In this document: positions 11,791 through 23,190 of the stretch, piece after piece
How the letters are laid out: every line of letters starts with the position of its first letter
Position numbering within the stretch: the stretch's first letter is position 1
Assembly: GCA_006538405.1 (NCBI GenBank)
Contig: BJKQ01000001.1
Span: 992,001 to 1,056,000 of the forward strand
Direction of reading: 5' to 3'
Origin: Hansfordia pulvinata
Taxonomy: Eukaryota > Ascomycota > Sordariomycetes > Xylariales
DNA: 64,000 nt
Position numbers and translations under genes: made by a program
The notes under the pieces: model-generated
Databases searched by the model: none
What the model saw: only the letters and a program-made list of their open reading frames with translations
Told to the model about the DNA's origin: nothing

Positions 11791-12954
11791 TCAATGACGC
11801 CGCAGGGACCTCCGGACCTCCTTGGACAGGTGGGCGAACCGTGCGGCCAGGTTGGCGACCTGCTGCTCGGCAGCCCCGAGATCCATGCCCGCCGGGCTCC
11901 CCGCGCCAACGGCCTGCCAGGCGGCGGACAGGCGCTCGATGACGCACGAGAGGTGCGGCAGGTCGCCGAGGACCATGCCCATGCGGGCGCGGCCTCTGGC
12001 GTCTAGCGATACAGCACTGGCAGACGCCGCCGAGTGCTTGGAGGAGGAGGAGGACGACGACGAATGTTGGCGGGGCTGCTTACCGCCAGCAGCGAGGAAG
12101 GCGGTGGCCATGCCGGCGTAGCTGGTGACAATCTCGTCGTATACGGCGGCGACGGCGGCGACGACGGCCGGGTCCCAGGTGGCGCAGTGGCAGGCGAGGA
12201 CGGCGGCGGCGCGCTCGAGGCCCTGGCGGTTGCGGGTCAGCATCTCCGGCAGCGGAGACTGCTGCGATGAGTTGGCGCGGGCACGTCTCCCGGAGGATGA
12301 AGATGAAGATGATGAGGAGGAGGAGGAGGCGGTGTTGCTTCGTGACCGGCTGCTGGAGGAGGAGGATGTTGTCGTTGTTGAAGCGGCAGTGGCGGTGGTG
12401 GTGGTCAGAGGTTGGCGGAGCTCGGCCAGGATGGCGGCGGCCTGGGCGGAGCAGTCGTGCTGCTGCTGGAACGGGGCGGCGCACGAGAAGTAGTCCATAG
12501 GCCCCGCGGAGGAGGGGAATGTAGCTGTTGTCAGCTGGGCGGGGGAGATGTGCTGTCTGGGGCTGCTGGTGGGCGGGGTGGACAGGTATGAGGACGACAA
12601 CGAGGAGGAGGTCGGCAGGGGAGTCTGCCAGCCAAACACCTGCGTGGGGGGCGACGACGAGGCGCTGCTGCTGCTGCTACTACTGGGGTAACCGCCCAGC
12701 TCTGGGGTCGAGCAGGCCGACGCGGCGACGGTGCCAAAGTCGGAGTAGAGGGAAAGGTCGTAGTCGTAGTCGCCGGCGCTCTTGAACGGCGGCTGTTGCT
12801 CTGGGGCCCATTGCTGCTGTTGCGGCTGAGAGGCGGCGTAGTTCCAGGAGGTGTAGTCGATGTCGAGGTCGAGGTCGAGCTCGACGTCAGGGCTGAAGAG
12901 GGTCGGGTCGACCACGACGGCGTGGGACCACATGGAGGACGACGCGGTGTCCAT
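11791..12954 (-). CDS. AflR-domain-like protein lacking a zinc cluster
   Basis: A 387-aa intronless frame. The first ~230 residues are low complexity: an acidic DLDLDID segment, Gln-rich and Ser/Thr-rich stretches, and runs of Ser. The C-terminal third resembles the aflatoxin-regulator (AflR) domain of fungal Zn2Cys6 proteins: LTRNRQGLERAAAVLAC-HC (about 238-258), then a hydrophobic helix ending in EIVTSYAG, and a final LGDLPHLSCVIERLSAAW helix (about 324-341). No CX2CX6C zinc cluster exists in the frame or in the upstream minus-strand sequence. It could act as a co-regulator or dominant-negative partner, or be a truncated transcription factor; this is inference. No biosynthetic genes adjoin it. 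Coding status is well supported by frame length and a clean ATG; the family assignment is moderate. Confidence 0.65.
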   Translation of the reverse strand: MDTASSSMWSHAVVVDPTLFSPDVELDLDLDIDYTSWNYAASQPQQQQWAPEQQPPFKSAGDYDYDLSLYSDFGTVAASACSTPELGGYPSSSSSSSASSSPPTQVFGWQTPLPTSSSLSSSYLSTPPTSSPRQHISPAQLTTATFPSSAGPMDYFSCAAPFQQQHDCSAQAAAILAELRQPLTTTTATAASTTTTSSSSSSRSRSNTASSSSSSSSSSSSGRRARANSSQQSPLPEMLTRNRQGLERAAAVLACHCATWDPAVVAAVAAVYDEIVTSYAGMATAFLAAGGKQPRQHSSSSSSSSKHSAASASAVSLDARGRARMGMVLGDLPHLSCVIERLSAAWQAVGAGSPAGMDLGAAEQQVANLAARFAHLSKEVRRSLRRH

Positions 12955-13160
12955 TGTTTTCTTAGGGGGAATCTGGTGCTGGTCGTCTTTTTTTGGTTTC
13001 TTTTTTATTGACCGACAGATGGAAAATACGTGTTGGTAGTAGATGCGAGGGTCGAATGTCGGGGGCGTCTATTTCTTTTCCTTTTGTCTATCAGGTATTG
13101 GAGGGGCAAAGAGAAATGATGTGGCTATAGAGGGGGGTGGGGGTGGGAAGGAAGACTGCG

Positions 13161-13240
13161 ATGATAATGATGTTGTTGGTGATGTTGATGTTGATGTTGA
13201 TGTTGATGTTGTTGATGATGATGATGATGATGATGACGAC
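13161..13240. repeat. GATGTT hexamer array grading into GAT
   Basis: Tandem GATGTT units followed by GAT triplets, about 200-290 bp upstream of the AflR-like start codon. Confidence 0.85.
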
Positions 13241-14796
13241 GAGGCTGTATGCAGTGGACTTTGGGTAGTGAGAGCCGGGGCGGGCAGTCCCTTTTGTATA
13301 TCGTTGGGAAGGTGCAACTTGGCCGACTACCTACCTCGAGTTGTGTGTACCTAAGGTAATCACAGTTGTGGAGAGAGTGGTGATACCCAAGGTTAAGGTA
13401 GGTACTCGTGAACCACCACCACCACCACCACCGCCCCGCGTGGTGGCCCCATGTTTGCTCAGCTCGATGGAACGTACCTTTGCGCCTCTCTCCGTCCGTC
13501 TGTCTTTCTACTTCTCTATCTCACAGTCTATCTGCATCGGTGTCTGTGTGCCTGTTCCTGTGCCGTACCTACATGAGCCGCTACTGCTCCTTCTATCACC
13601 ACCACCACCACCACCACCACGACGCAAAACGGAGGACCGCGATGCAGCCCAGCCCAGATCGCGGGTCCGGCGAGGCGGCAGACGTTCAGCTGACGCGACC
13701 CACTTTCGAGGGCGCCCCAGGGATCCGATCTCATCATCCTTGCCTCCCATCTTCTCCATCTTCTTCTGCAAACCTGATGAGAACCAAGCCGGAGCTGCGC
13801 CTGCGGCTGTCTGGGCTGTCTCGACTGTCTGGGCTGGTGGGCTGTTCCGCCCTGAGGTGAGACCCTCCCCCTCCTCCTGTCCCCCCCCTCTTTTTTTGGC
13901 TTGGGTCTTCTCCACTGCTGTTCTGTCGTCGGCCTCGTTACACACACACTCACACTCACACGCGCGCGTGCGTCCGTGTGCCAAGAGCGGAGCCTCTCTG
14001 TCTCTCTGTCTCTTTTTCTTGGTCTTCTTGGTCTTCTTCTTCTCCTCCTCTGTGGATTACTGTATTGTCACCCGGACGAGTCGGCCCCGGATCCTGAAGA
14101 GTCGGACCAAAAAGGCACCAATCAGGCCCGCATTGCTCGTATCTGACTGGCTGGCTGACTGACTGCCATGGGTACCGAGCCCAGTTAGGCTTCCATCTGT
14201 CCCACCTCACACGAGCCGCAGCCGTTTGTTGCTACTGCTGCTGTTGCTGCTGTCTGCTGTCCGTTCAAGGCGCAGCCCACTCACTCACTCACTCGCCCGC
14301 CCGCCGCCCGCCCGCTCGTCATGATCAGCCACTGATGTGAAGAAGCCCGGGCACCGAAGCCACCGGTAGTGGCGTGATTTGCTTAGGTCAGGCTTCAGGA
14401 GGAGGAGGAGCAGCAGCAGCAAGTGTCCTGCGGTGGTCGTCGTCCATCTGCCCGTGTCTAGTTCGGGTGCCCATGCCCGCGAGATACTCGTGTGAGCGGA
14501 TAGGCGTCTTCCTCACCCCCGGCTGCCAGCGGCGAGACCCAGATCTCTTTCGTATCTCCATCAATCTGGTCTCTGTCTCTTATTATTGGTGCTCCTTGTC
14601 TCGTCTGACCCTTTGCTCGTGAGAGATTGTACTCGTACTGCCGCAACTTCTCCCTCCCCACTCCTTTCGCGCGCGCCCTGCTAAATTAGCTGGCCCCATG
14701 TCTTGCCTCGCCTTGGCTCCAGCTGGGACGGGGGCGCTGCCCTCCCCCAAGAAGAAGACGTTTCCCCGTGTCACGCTGGCTGCGCAGTCATTCCAC

Positions 14797-14840
14797 GATG
14801 CGATGCGGTGCGATGCGATGCGGCGCAGTGCGATGCGAGA
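14797..14840. repeat. GATGCG-type short tandem repeat
   Basis: Interspersed GATGCG and GGTGCG/CGATGC units in non-coding DNA. Confidence 0.75.
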
Positions 14841-15892
14841 TGCCGTACGGCCGGCCCTATATGACGGGGGTGGCGGGGTTGGCTGGCTTGTTTTTCCTTC
14901 TATTCTATTTTGAGCCCCCGAGTCAAGCCGAGGAAAAGAAGACTTACTCGCGCCCTAGCTCCCCATTCAGAAGGCGTTTTCTCTCTCTATCTCTCCAGAA
15001 GCTGCTTGTGCAACTCGAGGTCGGAAGGGGGGACACACACAGGTCACACACAGCCTGCCGCCTCTAAGAGACGCAGAGAGAGAGAGAGAGACAGAGAGAG
15101 CGAGGAATCGAGAGCACCTCGAGACCCTTTACTCGTACCTGTAAACCCCACCGAAACAGGCACATCGAGATGCCGAGTCTGGGCGGGCCCGTTTCTTCTG
15201 TTACTGGGCTGATGACAGTGGGTTTGTTATTGTACGAGTATTGCGGCACCCTGTGGTGGTGCCTGGGAATTTGCCATGTGCCGCGCTGGCTGCCGGCCGG
15301 TTTGGGTTCAAATGGTTGTGTGTGGGCTCGTGACGCAGGGTCCTTGCAGAATAGTACTCGTGCCCAACATTGAAGGTTACGGTAGGTACTCCAGCGTGCT
15401 CCGTAAATAATGAGTCCATTCCCGTTCATTGTGGCTTAGCTCAGGATATGGATGAGAGGTACCTAAAGGAGTACCTAGGTAGGTACATTCATTATGCATC
15501 CGCACGACACTGGACGTTACCTACCACGTCTTGTACTGAAAATGGGAAGGGGTCTCGCCAGCCGAGCCAGCCAGTCAGTACTCGTCGTGTACCTACGTGT
15601 AAATGGTGGTATCTTGTAGTCAGCCCTAGTACCGTTATGGGTTGGGGATCAACACAGCAGCGGCAGCAACAGCACACAACCACGCAAACCCCGGTCAACG
15701 GTCGTGAGCTTGGCAGGGGACGACGGGACGGACAGACGACCGCCGGGGGGAAAAAGACTGCGGGATTGGATGGGCCAAGATGATGCGAGACTGGAGACAC
15801 AATGTTTGTCAGACAACTGACTGCACGCAAAGAAGCAGGCACCGGGGGGGGTTTAATTTTAGATTGCCATCTTCCTCTCCCCGAAAGTCCCA

Positions 15893-15947
15893 TGCCTCTC
15901 CCCTCTCTCCTCTGCCTCTCCCCTCTCTCCTCTGCCTCTCCCCTCTG
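15893..15947. repeat. 20-bp pyrimidine minisatellite
   Basis: A unit beginning TGCCTCTCCCCTC is repeated twice exactly (15893-15912, 15913-15932), followed by a partial third copy. Confidence 0.85.
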
Positions 15948-16900
15948 CCTCCGTCTTTGCCGCTTCATCCCTGTCAGTCGAGATCACTCCTTCCATTGTC
16001 CAGCTGCCAGCCCTACCAGTCCATGTACCTAGTTATGCCTCGTTCCCTTCAATGAACCAATAGCCTCTTTATCAATCAATCAATCACCCCCAGCCTGGAG
16101 TGGACGGAGACCACGGAAGAGAAAGGAACGGAGCACCACCCTTGGGCCTGCAAGCCCTGTATTTCGTGGCGGTGGTGGTGGTGGTGGTGGTGGTGGGGAG
16201 CCAGCAATAGACAGACCCCCTTCACCCACCCACGCCGCTTTTACGAGTACAACCCTCTCCCTCCCACAGACACACCCGATTCTCACCGGGAACAACAGCA
16301 CGCGGCACGGCCGACGGCGATGGCAAGACAGAGCCATCCACGACCCCGAGGCGCGATGCGAGGACATGCACTCGTAGGCAGGGGTTGTTGGGTGGTGGCA
16401 GGGCCGCGCAAGTGATGGATGATAACAACCCCCGCGGGACCCGAAGAGGCACACTTCCAAACCCCCCGTCACTCTCGCCGAGGCGCAGCCACACCCGTGT
16501 GCCGTCGTGCATGGACCCTTGAAATGCGCCATTCCCGGCCGCTCTTCCCGCGGGCTCTTGTCTTTTTCGTTTCGTTGTTCGCATGCGTGTGTGGGGGGCA
16601 AAGGCTAGCTGGTTGGATAGATTGATATTCTTCCCTAGGTAACTAGCGCGTAGGTATCTGAGGTGGATGAGTACGACTGCTCGTACGAGTAGTGGCAACA
16701 GCTCAGGGTCGCAGGGAGGGCGGCGGCAAGCAGCAAGCAGCCGTACGGCCTTGTCTACCTCGCGATCGTAACGTTTGGTGTTCTCGTCGATTTCTGATCC
16801 TGCTTATTAGTATCGCCCCGCGGCAGTTGAAGAACAACGGCCCTAGTTCCGGTCCAGCAAAGTGGGGTGCAAACCGCACTTTCATTCTCTCTTCCCTCTC

Positions 16901-16901
16901 A

Positions 16902-16939
<38 letters not shown>

Positions 16940-16952
16940 TTCTCTCTCTCTT
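16901..16952. repeat. CT microsatellite with interruptions
   Basis: Long CT tract interrupted by TTT at three points. Confidence 0.9.
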
Positions 16953-18216
16953 GCTCGCAACGGCCGTGCTGATCTGATCTGTGCTGCCCCGCTTGCCCGG
17001 CGTCAGCAAGCGTTCGTCAAGATGCTTATTACGAACTAACAAAACTTCGCCACGTCCCGGGCAGCTTCACAGAAGTGGAAAGAGGAAAGTGGTAGTAGAC
17101 AACAGAAAACAGCCCTTTTATTCTGCTTCGGGCTGACTGACTGACTGACTGCCACCTTATGCCGCGAACCGAAGCGCCCCTTTTTTTGAGGGACTGTCTG
17201 GTACGCAGTAATCTGCATCTCGAAAAGGAACCAAGATCTGCAAAAAAAAAAAAAAAAAAGACCGCCCTAAGAGCCCAAGCAACTAGGAGAGCACCTGCCT
17301 GATCCCGCTGATGCTGCTGGTCTGTTACTAATTTCTCGCCTCATACCAGTCTGCCGCCGCCGCGATCCCCTCATCTCTCTCCGCCGCTCGAGCGCAGTGG
17401 GGCGGGGGAGGAGATCGAGAGCCTCGTCAGCATGTTAATACAGCTTGCTCCTCGTCCAGAGGGAAGCCTCCTCTCCTGGCGATCGCTGCCCGGAGGCGGG
17501 GGAAGAAGCCTGATGATCTCGCCCACCCCCCCCCCCCCACACAAGCTTAGGTGGGCGGAAGATCGTGATGGGAATCAAACTTTCCCCCATCCTGCGTGAT
17601 TGTCAGTGCGCGCGCGCGCCGTGTGAAAAGCACACTCGAGGAGCCCGCCCAGTGCAGTCAGTGCCGCTGCGGCGGCGCGGGGCTTTCCCTGTTTCTCCCT
17701 CTTCCCATTTCAAGGGCGAGACCGGGCCAAGAGGTGGCACCCGGTCCAACAGTTGAGTCGAGGCCAGAACGCTTGGCTCACTTGCTTCAAAGCCTCACGC
17801 GTCCCCACGTTCGACCTAGTTAGGCTTCTGCCTCCCGCGCCAGCGGGCGGGCTGGGCGATGTGACTGTGAAGAAGAAATCAGTCTCCATACCAGACCCCG
17901 GAAGTGCTGGCCCCTCCCCCTTCCCCATCTCTCCTCGGCGTGGCAGTGGAGTTGAGGAGGCAGCGCGGGCACAGACACGGGAAGAAGCACGTGGGACGGT
18001 CTCTTCTGATTCCTTCAAAACCTCAAACACGATCGCTTTGCATACAGCCGAGCCTGGAGAGGGTCTTGGCGGCAGTGTACTCTCCGCGTCCCCTTCTTTG
18101 GACCCATTTCTCCCTTGGAAAAGAGAGGGAGAGATCGCCAGCCGCCACATCCCCCCGGGTCCATGCCGCCGGTGCCGAGTAGAGGGAATATGCACCCGCG
18201 AGAGATCTCGCAGGTG

Positions 18217-18270
18217 CAGATGTAGGTAGGACAAGGTAGGTAGGTAGGTAGGGAAGTAGGTAGGTAGCTG
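18217..18270. repeat. GTAG tetranucleotide array
   Basis: Repeated GTAG/GGTA units with one interruption. It is the densest local example of the GGTAGG motif seen across the window's intergenic DNA. Confidence 0.85.
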
Positions 18271-19998
18271 AGGGTGGGTACTTACTTCTTTCTCGCTGCA
18301 ACTCTGACATTAGGTAGAATCAGCCTTGGGCGAGTGCGTGGCGATCAGCTCCCCCCTGTCAAAAAGTCACAGCCTCACACGGCGGAAAGAAGGAGGAGGA
18401 GGAGGAGGAGGAGGAGCAACAAGAACCGGCCGCGCACAACGCCGAGATGCGGACGAGAAAGGTGTGTGTGTGTGTGTGTGTGTGTTGCTTTTGTGAAGAA
18501 AGAAGGAAGAGCAAACCAACCTCTGCTCCCCCGTTTCTTCGAGTATGGGTTTCTCCCAAAAGCGAGAACCCCATATGACTCAAACGAAGTCGTCGAGAAA
18601 CCGGTCACCATGAGTCAAGCTCGTGTTTCTACTTGGCGGCTACCAGCACATCCACCGTGGCACTGCCCCGTCGCGAAAGCATGCTTTCCTCTCCTTCGGG
18701 GGTAAGTGGATTCAGGCGAGGCAAGGTAGCTACGAGTACGTATGCAAGACGGCCGACGTGGAGGGGAACCCGTTTCCTTGCCCTCGCATTCGCCTCTCGC
18801 AGACGATGCTGGGACTTGACTTTCCGGTCTATCCATGATCCTGGCGGACCGCGCCCTCGCTCGGGGCCAGGCCAGGTCGGGTGGGGGGATTGTAACCTCG
18901 CCAGCACAGCGACGCGCTTCCGGCTGGTCTACCCGCGCGCAAGGAGGCTGATGGAAGGAGTTCCCGCGAGCTGAGCCGAGCTGAGCTGGCCTGTGGTTGC
19001 GCTCGATGGGCAACCGCTCCCTAGGGGGGATGGATCCCCGTCACAGAACAAGACGTCTCGTGGGAGGAGTGACAGCACGCGCGGCTGGTGGTGCGATAAG
19101 GGGGGCGGGGAAGCATGGCATCCTCCCTCTTTCGCAAACACTCCGAGGCGCAACAAGGCTGAGGCCCGATCGACGTCCACGGTCGGCCTGCGTTGCACCC
19201 CCCAGAGTGGGAGACTCGAGGAGGCTGGACTTCCCTGGCCCCAACGGCCCGATAGCAAAACCCACGCACACGCGCCCGACTCTGTGTGACTCTCACGCCC
19301 GTTGCGACTCTGCGAGGAGGAATCGGCTATCGGCCGTCTCCGCCGCCGCCGCCTGGGGGAAGTCTCTTCGTCAGATGATCCCCCCAAACCCCTCCCCAAG
19401 CCACGTGTTTCCGATCGACCTTTTGCGTCCTGTGTCGACGGCGCGGCTGCGCTTGACGGGCCTATCACGCGGCCGTGGGCTATCGGGGGAGGCAGCGGCT
19501 TGAGGGTGATGGGGCTTGTATCGGGCCTCGGATCCGTCAGGCCGGCGGGGCCCATTTCCGTGGCAGCTTGGCGAGGTTCATCTCTGGGAGACAAGAGACT
19601 GCAGATATGGGAGAGAATGTTTTCATGATAGAGGGGGTTGTTTTGGGTAGCAGGTAGTTGGAGAGGCGACATTCTCGTGCGGCCCCCGGAGAATTACGAA
19701 AACGCCCCGTGACAAATTGAATGTACAATGTCCTATTGCATCTACAGCGCGGCCTACCTCCTTAACCGATCTGAACCACTACATATGGTGATTCGTCATA
19801 CACGCATTGCATGTATTGGGTTTGAGATGCACCGACCTTATGCCTACACGTACATGTAATGTATTGACCTGTCTCAGCCAACACTCTAGTATCTAACGCA
19901 TACCTGGGCTTGTGTATATTATGAGGTGCTTTATGGACTGTCTATGGCTCTGGACGCCGTCCCTTTCCGAAGAATGTGATGCCTGTGCAGCTCGCGCA

Positions 19999-20343
19999 TC
20001 ACCATGTCCTAAGAGTGCGGCGTCGGGCCCAGATCGACTGCAGCGTGATGGAGAACCGCCTGGACGGGACGAGCGTCTCGGTCCCCTCGTCCGTCGACGC
20101 GACAGGCCGGCCTCTGCGGTGCGGTGCTCCGGGTGTGCCACCCCCCGTCGGGCCACTCGGCCCTCGCCATCGCCCGCATATCCCGCACATCCACCCGGAA
20201 CCCGCTGCTGTACGCGCTGTCGATGACATACCGGTCTTGCCGCGGTCGCGAGTCGAAGTCGCGGGCCGGGAAGACGGGGAGGTCCCAACACTGCTGGCCC
20301 CCTGGCCGCCGCCGCTCTTGAGCATGCCGGAAAGGCATAGCAT
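19999..20343 (-). pseudogene. possible broken coding relic in two frames
   Basis: On the minus strand one frame reads CWDLPVFPARDFDSRPRQDR and continues YVIDSAYSSGFRVDVRDM with strong C/G codon bias. About 60 codons later the coding-like sequence moves to a second frame reading STDEGTETLVPSRRFSITLQ and ending LRTW-stop near 19999. The switch falls near a short G run, so it could be an unspliced intron, a homopolymer error like the others in this window, or true decay. I recognise no family. Confidence 0.3.
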
Positions 20344-20961
20344 GAGTAAGTGGCGGCCAGTATATTTTGAACGGGGAGGGGAACGCGCTCTTTCACTCCG
20401 CCGGATGGGGACGAAGACACCGCCCGCTTAGCTCCCAAGCCAAAGCATTCAACTTGCTCTATTCCACTCCACCGGGTTTGGATACAAATAAATATACAGG
20501 ACTGTAGGTGGCGGCATAAGCGCTCGTCCGGCGCAGAAGTGTGCTCATCGCCGACCGTGACCAACGAGCTCGGCGTCTCGCCTGGACTGGTTCGCAATGA
20601 CGCCACCTGTGCGAGTCACATCTGAGTGCTCCGAGAGGGACAAAAGGTATCGTGATGCACTCCAGTGATGGGTTTGGATCTGTGGTCCACGGGTGTCCAA
20701 GTAGTCTAGCGTCTACGTCCTTGATGAATAACTAGAAGCGTCCGCAGGCAGGTCATGCGCCCAAACTCCCCTCATCCAGTAGACCCCTCCAGGTAAAGGG
20801 AAATGGTACGAGTATGTATACACCCATCTTCTATGTCTCTCCGCCGCTGCCGCTGTGCGGGAGCCCCACAACTCCCGGCTCCATTCCGGCCTACTTTCAG
20901 CCTCGATCCACGCGCTCTCCGACGAAAGGGAAAAAGAAAAAGAGAGAGAGAGAGAGAGGAA

Positions 20962-21486
20962 CTAGTAAATGGTGCCGTCCTCTCTCATGCAGATGTTACC
21001 CGTTTTACCAAGCTTGTCAGCTTCATACTTGAGTAAGGTGACGTCCCTGCAGGCAACGCACTTGACGTTGATGAACAGGCCCGGTTCGGGGCATTCCTTG
21101 CCGGTCTCACCGCAGCGCTGGCCGCACTTCTGTGTGCGCGCCTGGAGCTGCGCCCTCGCCCGGCGCTTCGCCAGGCTGCTGTCCCGGGCCGCGCGAATGG
21201 AGGGCGGCAGCTGCTCGTCGGCGGCCTGCCGGGGGGTCTCGACGTTCTCGACGGCCTGTGGTTTCTCGTGGTTGTGTCAGTTCTCCCGTTTCCTTTTTTT
21301 TTTTTTCTCTTCTCTTCCCCCTCCCTTTTTTTTTTCTTGAAACCTTCCAGAGGGAGCAGGGCTGTTTGGAAGATTCGATTCAGTAGAGAAAGGAAAACAA
21401 CTCACGTTGCGAGTCTCCGTGTTGACAGAGTTGGCGGCAAACGCGGTGCCAGCGAGGAGCAGCGTGGCGATGGCGGAGTACTTCAT
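20962..21486 (-). CDS. small secreted cysteine-rich peptide with Kex2-type site
   Basis: Two exons (21486-21406 and 21255-20962) around a 150-bp intron encode 124 aa. Residues 1-18 form a clear signal peptide (MKYSAIATLLLAGTAFA, Ala-x-Ala cleavage). A pro-region follows, and the dibasic/tribasic KRR at about 57-59 fits Kex2 processing. The mature part of about 65 residues has six cysteines (about 71, 75, 82, 93, 96, 116) spaced C-x3-C-x6-C-x10-C-x2-C-x19-C. The splice sites are GTGAGT and CACAG and join in phase 0. A TATATAAG box lies about 190 bp upstream of the ATG. I do not recognise the family. The architecture suits a host- or microbe-directed effector or antimicrobial-like peptide, but function is inference. 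Confidence 0.8.
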
Positions 21487-21676
21487 TATGACGACGGACG
21501 TAGGCGGCGACCCGTCGAATATGCCAATAGTACCCCTCGAAAAGCTCAACGAGATGGAGTATAGAACTGTCAAGGTATAGTGCGGGGTTGGAGCGGTGGA
21601 CTGAGACGGTTGGTTGCAGAGTGTGAGGATAATGCTGTTGCTTATCGAAGTGGGCTGGCATGGCATCTCAACAGCC

Positions 21677-21684
21677 CTTATATA
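21677..21684 (-). promoter_or_regulatory. TATA box of the secreted-peptide gene
   Basis: TATATAAG on the minus strand about 190 bp before the ATG at 21486. A perfect TATA element suggests inducible, high-level transcription. Confidence 0.6.
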
Positions 21685-23190
21685 TCCGTTTGACAGATCA
21701 AGCAAGAGTCCGCTCGGAGCAGTCAGACGGGTCCACTTCGCGATATCCGAAGCATCTATTTTCGATGTCCTCCGGTGACAGTGGCTCTCGCGGCGCACTT
21801 GGCCCGCAAGACCCTGCAACTGAGTGGCTCTCCGCAACCCCTGACAACCCTCGGATCGCATAGTCAAGTGAACCCAGAAGTTGCGAGTCCTTCATGACAG
21901 TCATGCCGCCACTATCGCGGCCTAGCTCACCCCCGTTGCCTTTCGCCATATGGGAGCTCTCGATGACAGCTATTCATTTCTCATGCAACGGCCAGGAGGC
22001 ACGCAGCATCAGTGGATTGTCGCGCAGAGTCCCCTCGGTTAATGTCGCAGTACCGGGGAGGGCTGGAGAGTGGCGTCGCCCACAACAGGCCGCCATGGCC
22101 ATCTGGAGCGGATTCTCGCTTTAGATGTCAGGTCAAGTTGCAGGCCGGGTTGGCGTCGGTGTCGGTCCTCCCGTCGTGGCGTCTCACGCTCCACTTCGCC
22201 GGCTCCGGCTGACGGCACGCATCCATTGATAGACTCGGAGGCGAATTACCCACCGGATGCAGGCTCCGGGACTGTCAGAAGACAGGGGTGGTGAGAGTAG
22301 TGCTGATGTCCATGGTCGACTTCGTGTCTTGTCAAGAAGTCGATGGGATCGCGGATCGGCGCGCCTCCCAGAACGAGCAATCCACAACCTGGGATCTCCA
22401 TGCTGTTTGCTTGACTGCTGCCTTCGTGGGACTTACGTGACCAACTTGCCTGTCAACTGCGCAGCTGCAAGGCCACCTCGCCAGATGATCACGGCAAGTC
22501 GTCCCGCGAGACCCCTGCACAGGATCAAAATCGCCCTGTCGCGTGCCGGGTTCCTGATTTGATGTCCGCGATCATGACCACTGGAGCTTGGCTGTGGAGT
22601 CGCGCGGCGGCGTCTGAGTAATCGAGGCAACCTGTGACGCCTGGAAGATCTTTTTTTCGCCTCATGCAAGTTATGTTGCTGACAGAATTCTCATCTCGTC
22701 GAGCGCAGTAAAACACCGCGTTCCGTGTGAATAAGGATTTCGCCAATGTCGCTAAAACTATAGCAAGCTGCATTGTCTCGCCCAAAATTGTTGCGCCCTA
22801 GGTTTCCACGTTCTCAGTGTCTTGACGGGAATCGAGCTTCACATCCTGGGCATCTCACGCGGGGATGCGGCAAGGCGCGTTGAAAATCGGGTGCGACATG
22901 AATCAGCTCAGGCAGCATGGATGCATTGCGGGTCCGGGCGTAATGGCGAAAAGGGAACCAGATATCATTGCTGTCAAGGCGTGAGGTGTGATCATGACAT
23001 TGCCATCCAAAACCCCCACACACCAATTATTGGGTCAGGCTACCTGATCGTCGGGCTTTGGGGCGCGATGGTCTATTTCTCGAGGACTGTGTAGCTCTCT
23101 GATGAGCATCGAGCTTCCGATTCAAGCATGCGAAGTCACGACCGCCGAGCCTCTAATCATCCCAGGGGCGTCAACATTATATGCCCGACT
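21685..23190. other. intergenic region, no gene seen
   Basis: About 1.5 kb between the secreted-peptide promoter and the 3' end of the proline biosynthesis gene. It is less GC-rich than its surroundings. Short frames on both strands have no recognisable domain. Confidence 0.5.

Larger units (their letters stand above)
12955..19892. other. 7-kb gene-free, repeat-rich region
   Basis: This is the 5' side of the AflR-like gene and beyond. Open frames are short, mutually overlapping and compositionally biased, and none carries a recognisable domain. It holds many microsatellites (GATGTT/GAT near 13161-13240, GGT near 16169-16197, CT near 16901-16952, GTAG near 18217-18270, GGA and TG near 18390-18484), an A18 run at 17242-17259, and scattered copies of the TACGAGTA and GGTAGG motifs. 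Confidence 0.55.

Noticed and set aside
18929..19672. 247-codon minus-strand ORF
   Set aside because: Biased Ser/Pro/Arg composition, overlaps equally long frames on the other strand, and has no domain.
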